A stretch of 64,000 nt of DNA, taken from Toxoplasma gondii ME49 (lineage: Eukaryota; Apicomplexa; Conoidasida; Eucoccidiorida; Sarcocystidae). This document shows positions 1 to 11,693 of this stretch, one piece after another (position 1 is the first letter of the stretch; each line of letters begins with the position of its first letter). The notes beneath the pieces were generated by a model. The model was given only the letters and a program-made list of their open reading frames with translations, had not been told where the DNA came from and did no database searches. Made by a program: the position numbers and the translations under genes. Where the stretch lies: contig NC_031475.1 of the NCBI RefSeq assembly GCF_000006565.2, positions 1,261,535-1,325,534 on the forward strand. The letters are read 5' to 3'.

Positions 1-771
1 GTGTCAGAAAACCCCGGCGTGCAAAACTCCCCGCATGACGAAGTTCTGAAAATCATTTTGTGCCCCGTTACGTCGACACCACGTTATGCGTACATATGCA
101 TGTTTATTTACACCTATTATGTATATGTATACATCTATACACGCACGTTGGGGGTGTTGCCGCTCTGTTTCGTCGTCACATGAATCGAAACTTAAACACA
201 GATGTATCCGCATGCGTGTATCTTTATAGAGGTAACAAATAAACGCGTAGACACAGGCCCCAGAATGGAGATTGACGACCAACTAGGTCGCGAGTGTCTC
301 TCCCTTGGAAAGTTCTGCGGAGCTTCAAAGAACGCTTTCGATGGCAAAAGTCTTCGTCAGCCACCGTCTGCTCTCGCAGATGCCTTGAGCGAAGCATGTT
401 GGGCTTGGCCGCAGAGCAGCGCTTACGGCTTACATGCGCTGATTCAACTCGTTCTGGTTTCACGTTGTCTTCAAGACTGCAAGCTTTCCTGTCTCACACA
501 AAATACTGTCTCGCGATGCTTCGGGGACCAAAACGCACGTTCCTGCATGCACCCAAGGGTCGTGAGTCGCTTCCAGGAGTCTCTGCATCGTCACGTCTTG
601 GACCGCGGCTCGGCCGCCTAGTATCCCTCCCTTCTTCGACGGTGGACTCCCCTCAGACGCTGTGGCTCTTTCCCCGCGCCCTGTTGCCTCTGTCCTCGCG
701 CTTGGGCCTCTCCTGGCTCCGTCTTCACCCTGCAGCCGCCCGCTTTTCCCTTCCGTCGCGTTGCCCCTGGC
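1..771. other. 3' flank of the ApiAP2 gene, no gene seen
   Basis: The first 250 bases are AT-rich, with runs of alternating TA/TG. The rest is pyrimidine-rich on the plus strand. It lies downstream of the ApiAP2 stop codon and probably includes its 3' UTR. The open frames here show no family resemblance and no splice-consistent extension. Confidence 0.5.
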
Positions 772-3700
772 TTAGCGCTCTGTTTCGTTTTCTTGTCCTG
801 AAGCCGAGAGGAGAGGCGGCGCGGTGCAGGCAAATCCTTCGGAAACAGTTGTCTCTCGGCTCGTTGGATGTGCGTCCACGACGGCGACGTTCTCTCCCTT
901 TCCTTCTTCCCGGTTCTCGTCGCATCTCGCTGCCTCCACGGTATCCGCTTCGCTTTCCACTGCTTGTCTTTCCTTATCTCTCTCCAGGCCACTGCTTTGA
1001 TTCTGTAACTCTACATCGTCTCTCGCCCAACCGGCCTCTTCTTCTCGCGCTCCTTCAACTCCACACCTTGGACCGCCTGCCCACATGCGGTGTTGCCTTT
1101 GAGAAGCGTCGTTGTCGCTGATGTCCTCGGACGCATGCAACGACCCTGGACCCTGCACGAACGAGCTGGACGCTTCTCGCTCTGCAACGGGCGTCTCGGA
1201 GACACTTCGCTCCACCGCGCCTACTGAGGAACTCAGCAGAGCCCCAGTGGTCCTGCGTTGCCCCTCTGGTAAGGCCACTGTCTGCGCCGAAGACCCGCGC
1301 GGCCCTGCCGCTGCCGCGCGGTCTGTCGCCAAAGAAGCCTCACGGCTTCCACGGCATGCAGTGACCTTACGAGCTGCGGGAGAAGGCTCCAAAGAGTTGG
1401 CGCCCTCATCATCGTCGCTCCACGCGAGAGTCGGCTGGGCAGAGGAACCCTGTCCGTTTTTCTCTTCACCCGTCCCCACACTTCCACCCTGTCTCCTCTC
1501 GCCGTGGCCTCGCCCTGAAACGCCACTCTGTGCATGCGTGGAGCCTCCACCTCGACCGGGGAAGCCGCGAGGCTTGCCAGTAGCGTAAAGCGCCGGCGCA
1601 GGCAAAGTGGAAACGGAGGCACCGTTGCAAGAGGCGCCGCCGTTGCAGAAAGCCGCCTTGGCGTCATCGCGCTGGGCGCGAAACTGCCCCCCTGCGAGGT
1701 TGTTCGGTAATTCTCGATGCTTCACGCCTCCAGAGACCGGCGACAATCCAGTCGCCAGGAGCATCGCGCGACCATCGCCTCCATTTGCATGCGCGACGAC
1801 AGTGGACGCTGCCATGGCCTTCCGCGCCACTCCAATCCCTGGCGACGGAGTCTCCTTTCCGGCGTGGGCGAGCGGGAGACGCCTGTGCATCTCAACTAGC
1901 GACGCTCCGACCGCGCTCGCACCTCCGCCGGTCCAGGGCCCCAGACCTCCGCAGGCGCCCCCGTTCCGCTCCAGGCGTAGACCATGCAGAGACTTTACAA
2001 CGCAAGGACGCCCGTTCAGCAGGCGTTCGCGTCCTACTCCGGAAATGCCGGGGCTGGCCAAAGCAGACGTCACATGAAGAGACTGTCCCCCGAGTTGCAG
2101 GACACCGCGAGGAGCATTTTGGGCGTCTGCCAGGACTGGTTCGTCACCCACCTGTTGCTTTCCAGTGGAGGCGGAAGCTTGAATGAGTTCTTGACCTGGA
2201 GGGCTTCCCCGCAGCTGCAGAAGGCCGTCCGTCGCCCTCGAGCTACCTGCGTGTCTCGGGAGACCCGCCATAGGCGACGCAAAGACGACCTCAGAGTTGG
2301 CGCTGTTGAGTCCACCTTCGATGGTCAGCTGATGCGCCGCCGCCCGCGTCAAACTCGACAGGGCGCCGGCCCCGGCTTCGTTGCCTCCCTTGACAGCCGC
2401 CGGCACCGGAGAGGCGGCGCTCGGGAGCCGTCGCCCCGGCTTCTCTCGCCTGTCTTCTTCGTCTCGGACCTCGTCCTTCTTCGCACCTGTCGAGAACGAC
2501 GCATTTTGCAAGCCGCCGGTGCCTTTGTTTTCGCCAGTAGTATTCGAGAGGCCCGCAAACGCGCTGGCCAAGTCGTTCGACGAAAAGGGTAGCGACGGCA
2601 GCTCGTCCTGGAGGGCCGCAAAAACTGAAGGAGCGGCTGTCTCCGCTGCCCGCACCTCCGCCACGAGGCCCCAGTCCCTGGCCTTTTCGGCCTCCTTGCG
2701 TCGGGCCTCGCAAGCCTGGAACCATGCACCTTCGAAGCCCAGCCGCTTGATGGAGAACGCCAAAGAACGGGTGGCGCCTTCTGTCTCTGGTCCCCCCGAC
2801 GCCGGGATCCGCGTTGTGGGGGTTTCGCCTGAATTCTCTACGGAAACGGCGAGTGTGGCAGGGGGAACTCCCCCTTCACGAAAACTCTGGACGCTGTCGA
2901 AAGGGGACGCAGTGAAGACAGCAGGCCACTGGGCGACCCAGTGGTGGCTGACAGCGTCGTAGCGAACCCCTCGGACCCGCGGCACGAGTTTATGGAGGAC
3001 AAACTCCTTCCATTTCTCTCTCTCTTCTTCTCGCTTTCCCTCTTGTGACAGAGTCGTCGGGACTGCTCTCTGCCTCTCCTGGCTGTCTGGCGGAACTCGC
3101 AGTCTCTCGTGTTTTCGCCTTTCCGCCAACGCCCCTCCGCCGCCCTCGCCCCCAGGCCCACACAGACCTGCCGACCCTGCAGGGAGTCCCGCAACAACCG
3201 AACGCAAAGACCCTGTGTTGGACAGGACACTGGGGCCTGAGGCGAACAGAGATTCACCCGAAGAGAAGGAGGCTTGAATCTTCGCTCCATCTATGCCCGT
3301 CTGCGCCTCCGCGTCGCTGCCCATTGTCCCTTCACCGGTCGCTTTCTTCATCCGCTCACCAGCGCCGCACGCTGCGTCGCCCTGCGAAGTCTCGCCGTCT
3401 TGTCTTTCTGAACGGTCGAGGCCCTGCCCAGTATGCAGAGGGTCTCCATCCGTCTCTAAGGAATTTGACGTATGCGCTAGAGAGTCGCCCGATGGCCACG
3501 CAGGGCGGCAACTCCCCATTTGGTTTTCTCTCTGGAAGAGACGAGAAGGTGCGGTGCTGGTTTCAATTCGGGTACCTCCGCCACTCGCAAGCATCCCGGG
3601 ATGTCGTCGCCCAGGCCCCTGCGGGTCTCCTGCCCCCTGCGCCCCAGCCTCCGCGCCGAGGTCGCGGTGCCCTGGGTTCGGCTGGCTTAGGAAAGGCCCT

Positions 3701-5352
3701 GTCCCTCCTCCTTGTCTCGAAGGCGAGGCGCCCGGCTGAAGAAGACTGCTCTGGTAGGCGGTGAACGGCGACGGCAAGTTTAGCTGACCGTACCCTGAAG
3801 CTGCATGCATCGCTGCCCCGTTGCTTGGGTTACCGTAGTAAGACAGCGAAGACAGATATGGGTGACCGTTCCCCGCGAGATACGCAGGTGACATGTGCGA
3901 CAGATTGGCGACGTTCTGATGAGCGGACGGAATCAGGAAATCGTGTCCGCCTCCGACACCGGCTCCACTACCAGTCGAAATGACGTTTCCAAGCAAAGCA
4001 GTCCCCGGCTGTTGTTGCCCCCAACCAAGGTGCGCTGTTGGCCTGCCTCCCCGACCTGCAGCGAGAAGGAAGCTCTGCAGCTGCTGCTGTTGCTGAAGCC
4101 TCTGGAGTACCGTATTCGCGGCCCTCAGGGACGGCGCCTGCGGCAAGAAGGGAACCCCGCTCGGTGTCCCGTAGTACGCTCTGGAGGCGTAGAATCCGTT
4201 CTGAGAGACGCCAGGTCCCAACGAGGCCCCCGCGCCGCAGAAGCCCGCAGGCGACAGCGCGTACCCGGAGGGACCTACGTCCACAGACGACCCGTTCGAG
4301 CGATAGGTCGAATAGGCAGCAGGATGAAAGGACTGGAGGCCGTTGCTACATGCGACCGTGTGCGAATACGCCGCGTTGGAATACGCGAAACTCGGGTGAG
4401 TGCCAGGAAGCGTCTGTCTGTGGAGATGCATGAAACTCTGAGGAAGGCTCGAAACAGGAGGCGAGGCGGAGTGCGCCGTCTGCCCTCGAGCGGCCTCTGG
4501 CCCCGACCGCGACGCGCCACCGTAAACTTGGGGACTGGGCGCGAGTGTCCCGGGGGAAGCGAAAGCGTCTGGCGTCCCGTGAAGCGAAGAGCCGCTGCGA
4601 GCAGTATAGGCAGACGGCGAGGGAGACGACATGAGACGAGAAGGGTTTTGCGAGGCCCCATACCCCGGGTGCAGGCTCTGTCTGTTTGGCTCATATGCAT
4701 GCGTCTCGCTTTGCGGGAGGCCTTGAGCGGACGCGAGCTGCGCAGACCCGCCGGGAAGGGGAGGGCCGTCCCCCGGCGCCGAAGCACGAGACGTGGATGC
4801 CTCGCGGCCGCCAGCGAAGCGTTGAGAAGAAGCCTGAAGGGAGAAAAGATTGATGAGACGCATTTGGTGACACGACAACACCGAAGACTACGATGCATTA
4901 CGTTTCAGCCTCCCCATGCACACGGTTGAAGGAGAAGCGGCAACTAGAGCGATATTGGCCAGAACCCCGAGAGCGAGGTAGCCGAGTGACGAGAACGAAC
5001 AAGGCATCCCGCTGTTGTCCGTATTTGTTTTGTCTCGGAGTCGACAGCGTGAAAGAAGGCGCGCGCAGCCCACGGCACTTACTGCCTCTCCACCTAGCGT
5101 TCGCAGATCTGTCGCCTGGCCCGCGGCTGGAGGCACAGACGACGCAAACGAGACAGCGAAAGGAGACGGAGGAGAGCCCACGGTTTGGTTCCCAGGCGAA
5201 GAAAGGATGACCTTCGGAGAAGACGCATCTCTCAACATGCCGGCCTTCTGCTCCACATCCAGACGAACGTCGAAGTCCCACAGGCTCCCAACTGCGCGGA
5301 GACAGAACCGAGAAATCGAACCGAACTTGAGACGGCACCACAGAGTTGGCAT
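772..5352 (-). CDS. ApiAP2 family DNA-binding protein (2 exons)
   Basis: This is a probable sequence-specific transcription factor of the apicomplexan AP2 family, acting in the nucleus. Exons: 5352-5083 and 4833-772, about 1443 aa. The upstream donor is GTAAGT at 5082 and the acceptor is a pyrimidine tract ending in CAG before 4833. Both sides are phase 0, so the apparent start at 4881 (a GTG codon) is intronic. ATG 5352 and ATG 5238 are both in frame with acceptable contexts; I chose the upstream one. The AP2 fold lies near residues 711-806. It opens with RGVRYD, then HHWVAQW, and closes with FSIKRLGFEGAW and an EARRKEAEK helix, as in AP2 domains. About 45 residues are inserted between the second and third strands. 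The rest is Ser/Gly/Ala/Pro-rich with a short Gln run (antisense of about 4070-4100) and no other domain. ADA2 lies immediately upstream on the same strand. Confidence 0.85.
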
Positions 5353-5774
5353 GGTTTGCCCGCGAGTCCACCTCAGATCCGACGGGCCAATCAAGACTCC
5401 GATCACCGAAAAAACAACTGCAGTGGGAGCGTGCACACCTAAGATCAAAACAAAGCGACTGGCAGTCTCTCCCAGTCACAGTTAAGATCCCCAAAAGACG
5501 ACTATTCTACGACATATCTATGGTGCTTCCACAGCGAATCACTTCGAGGTGAAATGCATGGCTTCCGGTCCCTGACATGCATTCCACTCCTCCACTTTCT
5601 CCCCTTCAGCGCATCCCTGTGTGCAGAGGCTGAGAAACTCAAAGTGAGGCTCCTCTCCGGTGGCCGCGCCTTGTCGGAACACTCACCCGACAAGAGCGGT
5701 AAAACGCAAGAGGTTCTCAAACAACAAAGAAAGACGAACAGCGGGATGTCTTGCGCTGTCGACAACCCCTTAAT
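5353..5774. promoter_or_regulatory. ADA2-AP2 intergenic spacer
   Basis: This 0.4-kb gap lies between the ADA2 stop codon and the presumed ApiAP2 start, with both genes on the minus strand. It must hold the ADA2 3' UTR and poly(A) site and the ApiAP2 5' UTR and promoter. I see no other gene and no clear motif. Confidence 0.4.
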
Positions 5775-6795
5775 CTAGATCATGCAGAGAAGAGAAGACC
5801 GGTTTTTCGCTCTTCTCAGGTGTCCCCGCCTTTCGCCTTTCCTCTTTGGTTCTTTCCTCTTATACACTGTGGGGTCCTGACCCCGCAGAAATCCCGGTTT
5901 TTCCTTACTCGTGCTGATGCGCTTTCTCTTCTTCCTCAGCATGTCTTTTTCGACCGTGGGCAGCATCTGGGCTTGAGCCTTAAGTGCTTGAATAACAAGT
6001 TGGTACAGCACAGGAGGCAACTGTAGCGCCCTGCAGAGATCCACCTCAGATCGCTCGAGACCGTCCGCATGCGCCTGCCCCTCCGAAAGCTCTTCATCTC
6101 TTCCTCGCTTCTTCGCCTTCACACCTTCATCGAGTCCCTGCTCTCTCGCATCGGCCTCACTCTCCTCGTCGGGACCGCCGTCTTTCACCCTCGTCTCCGG
6201 TCCTCCCTGTCGACCGCCTTTGCGAGAGGTTCCCGACGCACTGTCGATTGCTGCACTCGGCGCGGAAGCGGAAGGAGGGGGAGAAGACGAGAGAGACGAT
6301 TGCTTCTCCCTGGCCTCTCCCTTCTCGGCCTGTGTCTCAGTCAGAAGAGCGACGGGCGCCGCAGCCGACAGCGACGAAGGCCTCTCGGCTGAGGTCGAGG
6401 TGACGGCGGACTTCGGTGTCACTCTCACGAGCTCGCCCGCAGGCGCGTCGCTCAAAATACCAGCCGAGGTCGCCTTCAAAGAGTCGTCTGCTGACGGGGC
6501 ACCGGAAACCGAAGGCGCATCGAACAAGGAGCGAAACGCTGCAGGCCGGCATGCTGCGCCTCGTTTCTGCTTCTCAGCCTCGTAGTCCTACCAGGGCAGA
6601 CAGCACGGGGAAAAAGAAGAAGAGCTAGGAGGGACCGGCGCAACCAGTATGTCTCGAAATGCTACACCACGTTCGCCCATCGAAACCGAGTGCTTGCGGG
6701 AACATACACACACGCGTAGAAAAATATTAACATATATCTCTATATAAATATCTCTATATACATATCTGTAACCATATCTCTAACCATACCTATAA

Positions 6796-6843
<48 letters not shown>

Positions 6844-9800
6844 TTATATGTATGAAGTCTGCGGTTCAGAGATGAAGTGTAGCTTTGTCGGAAAATGGAG
6901 TTGTGGAGAGAATTCAGCCACGTCGACTCTGTGAGTGGCGGCCGACTGTCGCCAGAAGCGGTCGGCAGAAAACCTGTTAGACAGGAGTGGAAATGGAAAA
7001 AGTCAAACAAAACTGCCAACGAAGTTTGCATCGAACCAATCAGCATCACCCTGATTCGGGGACCAGGACATCGCGTGAGGGGTCGGACTCAAACAGCCAG
7101 ACACGAAGAGCGAGTCGCGAGTACGAGGAGGAGAGCCACCAGATGGAGACAGGCCCCACCGCACGAAGTCAGGCTGGAGAAACGGAGGACAGAGACGGCA
7201 CTGCTGTGCCTCTGCAGACGAATCGAACGAAAGAAGTGGAAAAAGCGGCGACCAACGACGACTCGCGAGAGAAGCATACCACGACATGCTGGAGAGTGTG
7301 CAAGTCGAGACTTCTCCACTCTTTGAGGAGGCGACAACGCTCCATAGCCTCTGCGTAGGTGACCAGTGATCGAATCAGAGCAATGTGCTCGGAGTCGTTG
7401 TGGAAGCGCTGGACAGGCTTCAGCTGCTGCCAGTAGCGGCGTTCGAGGAGGGAGCCTGTTTTCTACAAAGAAAGAGCGAAAGGAACTTCCTTCAGAAGGC
7501 AAAGTATGCAGTCATGAAGGTGACCGAGTATGGGTGCACAAAGGAGATTCACATATATGCAGTTCCTGTGTGACTCGACTTCACCACGGAAGTTCCACCA
7601 CCGGAACGTCACCCGCCCGCGCCTGCACCCGACCGCCCGACAGACGGCTCGAAAACCCCCAGAACGCAAGGCAAGAAAACAACGCGCAACGGCTCGGCAA
7701 CAAGAGTAAGGAAGACAGAGACGCAACTTGAACTGAGGGGCATAGAGACACGCAAACGCAGACGACAAAAAACGTTTGGCAGGTCCGGACCAGCAGAGGC
7801 AACGGACGATGTGACTCACTTCCCTATTCGCGATCTTTGGGTCGTCCCAGTGTCTCCACAGAATCGTCCGCTTCCGGTAGATTCGCTCATCCAGCCGACA
7901 GTTGTACGCCTCCACGATGCTCAGCTTCAAGGCCTTTTCGGAGGGAGATTCGTGCGGCTCTATGGTCATGTCGGCCAGGAGCGCCTCCGCATGGTTGTCG
8001 TATTCCACGTCGAAGTCCCCGCGAAGCGGGAGGTACCTGGGCGAACGGAGACAACGCAGGGGCATACGAGGCAGAGCGCATCGAGACATGACATCTCGCG
8101 GGGACACAAAACAGGAGGCCGGCAGGTTCTACGTGAAACTCAGGGTCCGCAGCAAGTACGCCCATCTACGACAAAGACCAGCGCAGGCGCCAAACGCAGC
8201 CGCGGAAGAGGAGAGAAAACTCTTGTGAGAAGAAGGTTGACAAAGAAACTTCAGGATCGTAACATCGAGCGTGACAGAGAGCTGCTCGACGCGAGGGGGA
8301 CAAACGGTCTGAAGGCGAATTCCGCTGACAATACATCCATCCGTTCTCAACGAGAAACAGAACCGACGCTCCTTGATTTACCACGACGGACCCTCTCCAG
8401 CTCTTCGTGCTGCCAAGCGCGGTCGTACCCTTGAAGGTTGTTGTGGTGCGGCTGCGGAGGCACAGGCTTCGCGATCCAGGGCGGGTGCCAGGAGTTGCTG
8501 TCCGCCTGGAGTTCTGCCAGTGTCCGCTGATTCGACTCTTCTTCATCTGATTCGGTGTCCGCCAACAACGTCCCAAACATCTTTTCCTCCTCGGTTCTCT
8601 CGTCCCTCTCGCTCCTGTTTTCGTTCTCGCCTCTCTGTGCTCTTTCGCGCCTCTGTTCGGCCTCGTCCCCGTGTCTTCTGTCACCCGTCTTGGCTGCGTT
8701 CTGGGGCATCGCGGCTTCGCCGTCGGGCGTGGTGGCGGAGGTGTCTCCGTTGGAGCCCAAAAGGCCCCCGTCTTCGCCGGCGCCGTCTCGCGGGCCGGCG
8801 CCGGCGGCCTTCTGGAGGGGTGAGGCGGCTTCGTCCTTGTCTGAGGAGGCGTCGCGGCGCGGCGAGAAGATGAGGGACGAAGGCGAGGCCTCGGGTGGGC
8901 TGTGAACTTTGGGGGCAGGAGTTTCCTGCTCCCAAAGGGCGGCTGGAATGCCTCCAGAGTCGATGTACACACTCATGTAATGTTGCTCGCACTGCTGCTT
9001 GGTCTTGGCGCGCAGCGCCACACGGTTCACCAGCGAGGCGACGTCGTTCCAGTTTCCGAGGCCGAAGCGACTGACGCCCTCAAGAAGCATCTGCTCTTCG
9101 TCAGCGGTCCAATTCGGCGCAAAAATCTCTTGCCGGTTCGGAGGCACCGGCCTGTACGCATGCGTATTCAAGTGCGTCCCCGTCTCGCGGCCGCGGGCGA
9201 AACAAAAGACGCACAAGTCGAAGTCGTCACACTCTGCACAGCGGACTCGCCACTGGCCGACGCTCACGTCCACACCACAGACGTTGCAGTGGAAGTCGAC
9301 GCCCAGTGGGCCTGGATCAAGTTCCTTCAGACCCGTTTGTGCGTTGACACGCCTGAAAAAAAGGCGACAGGCGAGACCGTCTGGACACAGGGCTTCAGAT
9401 GCAAACAGTTCGCGGGAGCCACAGAGAGACAGACGCCTCAAAGACAAGGAAGTGGAAGAATGAGGCACCGGGGAGACATTTGAGAGAAATGGAGCCAGAC
9501 GGAGAGACCGGAAGGGAGAGGAAACCAGAGACAGAACGGCTGGGGTCGAGAATGGCGGCTGGAAAGAGACGGAGAGCGGGGAGGCGAAGACGAGAGCGAA
9601 ACTTAGAACCAAGTAAACGCAAACGAATGCGAATATAAAAGAAAAGACAGAGGTAAGAGGTAATCTGCACAGACGAGGCCACGACTGAAAGGCGACTGAC
9701 CAGAAGGGTGTGACGCCGCACAGTTTGGCCGTGCGGTGGAAACGAGAGATTGGTGAAGAAACGGCTTGTTCAGAACTCACCATCTCGCGCCGAAAAATCC

Positions 9801-11693
9801 ATCGCGCGCTTGAAGGCCGTCTTTTTTCCGAGCTGGCGACGAGGGGGAGAAGGAGAGTATAGGCCGCATAGGGCTGCGTTCGTTCGGAGTCGATCCGACC
9901 AGGCGCTCTTCGTTTTGGCCGCACAACGCACGAGTGTCGTCGTCTTTCTCCGCCTCTGTCTTGGCTTTTTTCTGCCGCCCGCCGTCGCCGATCCCCCCGA
10001 TCCCGTACCCTCGGCGCGTCCCGACCTTCTCGCGTTCCTCAGGCGTCATCGGCGAAGAGCGAGGAGACACGCCGCCAGGGCGAGGGGTCGGTGGCTCCTC
10101 GCCTGGCGCCAAGTGGCGCGGCCGGAGGCCTGGAAAGTCGGAGACAGGCCTCTCGCGGTCGCCTCGCCTCCTTTCAGGCTCCGTTCTGGGCGAGGCGGGA
10201 GGAGTCCCGCCGTCCTCAGACATCCCCGGAAAGCCTTGACTCCCAACGTATCCTTCTGAGGAAGACCCAGCAGCGGAGGAACGCGTGCTGACGCCTGCGC
10301 GCGCCGAAACCGGCAGCCGGCGGCGGGCGCCATGCAGCCTCTCGCGAGCGCCATCACCTTCTTCAGGGTCCTCGTCTGCGTCCCTGAGGACCGCGTCGGA
10401 GCTCGAAGCGACGGGAGACACTCCGCGTCGGCTTCGGCTTCCCTCTGCCCGCCTTTCACTTCTCAAGCCTGGGCGAGAGCCTGAGAGCGCGGAAGGCGTC
10501 GCTCTCTCACGCCGCGTGGTGAACGTTCCGAGTGGGCGCCGGAGGCTGCGCATGCGCGCGGCTCTCTGAGTCGACACCGGCGCCGGAGTCCTGGGCGCGA
10601 CGCAGGTCCCCTTGCCCGACATGGGAGAGGATGCAGAAGACGCCGAGGGGGAGGAATCCCCGCGACAACGAGACTGTGAATCGCTCTCCACACGCTCTGT
10701 TTTGGGAGAGCTGCGGCCGGCGGATCGGAGGAGACGGTGCACCGCGGGCAGGTTCCGCCGCCCTGAGGTGCTTTCGCTGCGCCGGGAAGCTGCGGAGGAC
10801 CACCGCGGCTTCTGGGAGCGCGTTACACTCGGAGAGGTTTCCTCCTTTCCTCTGTGGCGACACACAGAAACCGCGACCTTTTCTGACGTCGCAGGGGGAG
10901 GCGAGGCCGGAGACAAGGTCCCTCTCGCCTCGACTTCGCGAGACCTGGGAGCTGGGGAAGGAGAAACTCGGACGTAGGAGCGACCAGAAGCGCGCCGGGG
11001 TGACGAAGGAAAGAAGGGTGAAGGCGTGCCAGTAGAGAGGACAGAAGACCGCTGGGAAGACTGCTTCGGTGAAGAAGAAACATGCACTCTGCGGGCAATG
11101 ACCCGCGTCCTCATGCGAGCAGCTTCTCCTCCGCCAGAGCCGCGGTCAGGTCTCTCTGTCTCAGGAGTAGGGAGACACATTGCGTTTTTCAGGCGAGACA
11201 CAGAAAGGCGATTCGACAGCATCGCTTCCACTCCGCGCCGGGTCACTTTTTCGGTCTCGCTCGACTTTTTGAGAGCGTGCTTCGACGCACGAGATACTTT
11301 CAGTTTCCTCCATTTATCCCCAGGTTCATCTTCCAGCTTTTCGTTCACGTTTTCAGGCTCTCTCGCGTTCGTCCTGTCTTCCACAGGCTCTTCAAAACTC
11401 TCCTTCGCTGTCGCACCCTTCTTCTCAGACCGGCTGCTCCTCTCGTCGGCGTCTGGCATACTTGCTTGAGTCGAGGCCGATCCTTCCCCCTTTGTCCCCG
11501 CGTCTCTCTGAGAGGTTGACAGCGATGGAGACAGCCTGGCAGAGACGGAGGAGACAGTGGCATCAGCTGTGTCGCCAGCAGAGACAGCCGCCTGGCTCAT
11601 GCTACGAGGAGATGTGAGAGAGAACGAAGAAGACGACGGCGGGGACTGTACAGAGGCGGAACCCAGAGGCGCTGGACGCGTTGGAGGATCCAT
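5775..11693 (-). CDS. ADA2: Transcriptional adaptor ADA2 (ZZ, SANT, SWIRM)
   Basis: ADA2 is the adaptor subunit that binds and stimulates the GCN5 histone acetyltransferase in SAGA/ADA-type complexes. Exons: 11693-9781, 9352-8382, 8094-7820, 6587-5775. All phases agree and total 3972 nt, or 1323 aa. The start is ATG 11693, with G at -3 and +4; the frame open further upstream begins at a TTG. The ZZ zinc finger spans about 659-705, with CNVC, RCAEC, CVFC and a His pair. The SANT/Myb domain spans about 716-770 (NWTADEEQMLLEGVSRFG, then KTKQQCEQHY). The ADA2 central signature, LPLRGDFDVEYDNHAEALL, is near 983. A C-terminal SWIRM-like helix set, LCRALQLPPVLYQLVIQAL, is near 1235. About 640 residues of Ser/Arg-rich disorder precede the ZZ, far longer than yeast or human ADA2. 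The exon-3 acceptor is weak: GAG at 8096 fits the phase, while CAG at 8037 fits the conservation edge but not the phase. Apicomplexans can have two ADA2 paralogues; I cannot tell which this is. Confidence 0.93.
6801..6842. repeat. (TA)n(GA)n microsatellite in ADA2 intron 3
   Basis: About 26 bases of alternating TA are followed directly by about 16 bases of GA. They sit inside the 1.2-kb last ADA2 intron, which shows no coding signal. The 75 bases before it are degenerate TATCTCTA-like repeats. Confidence 0.9.
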
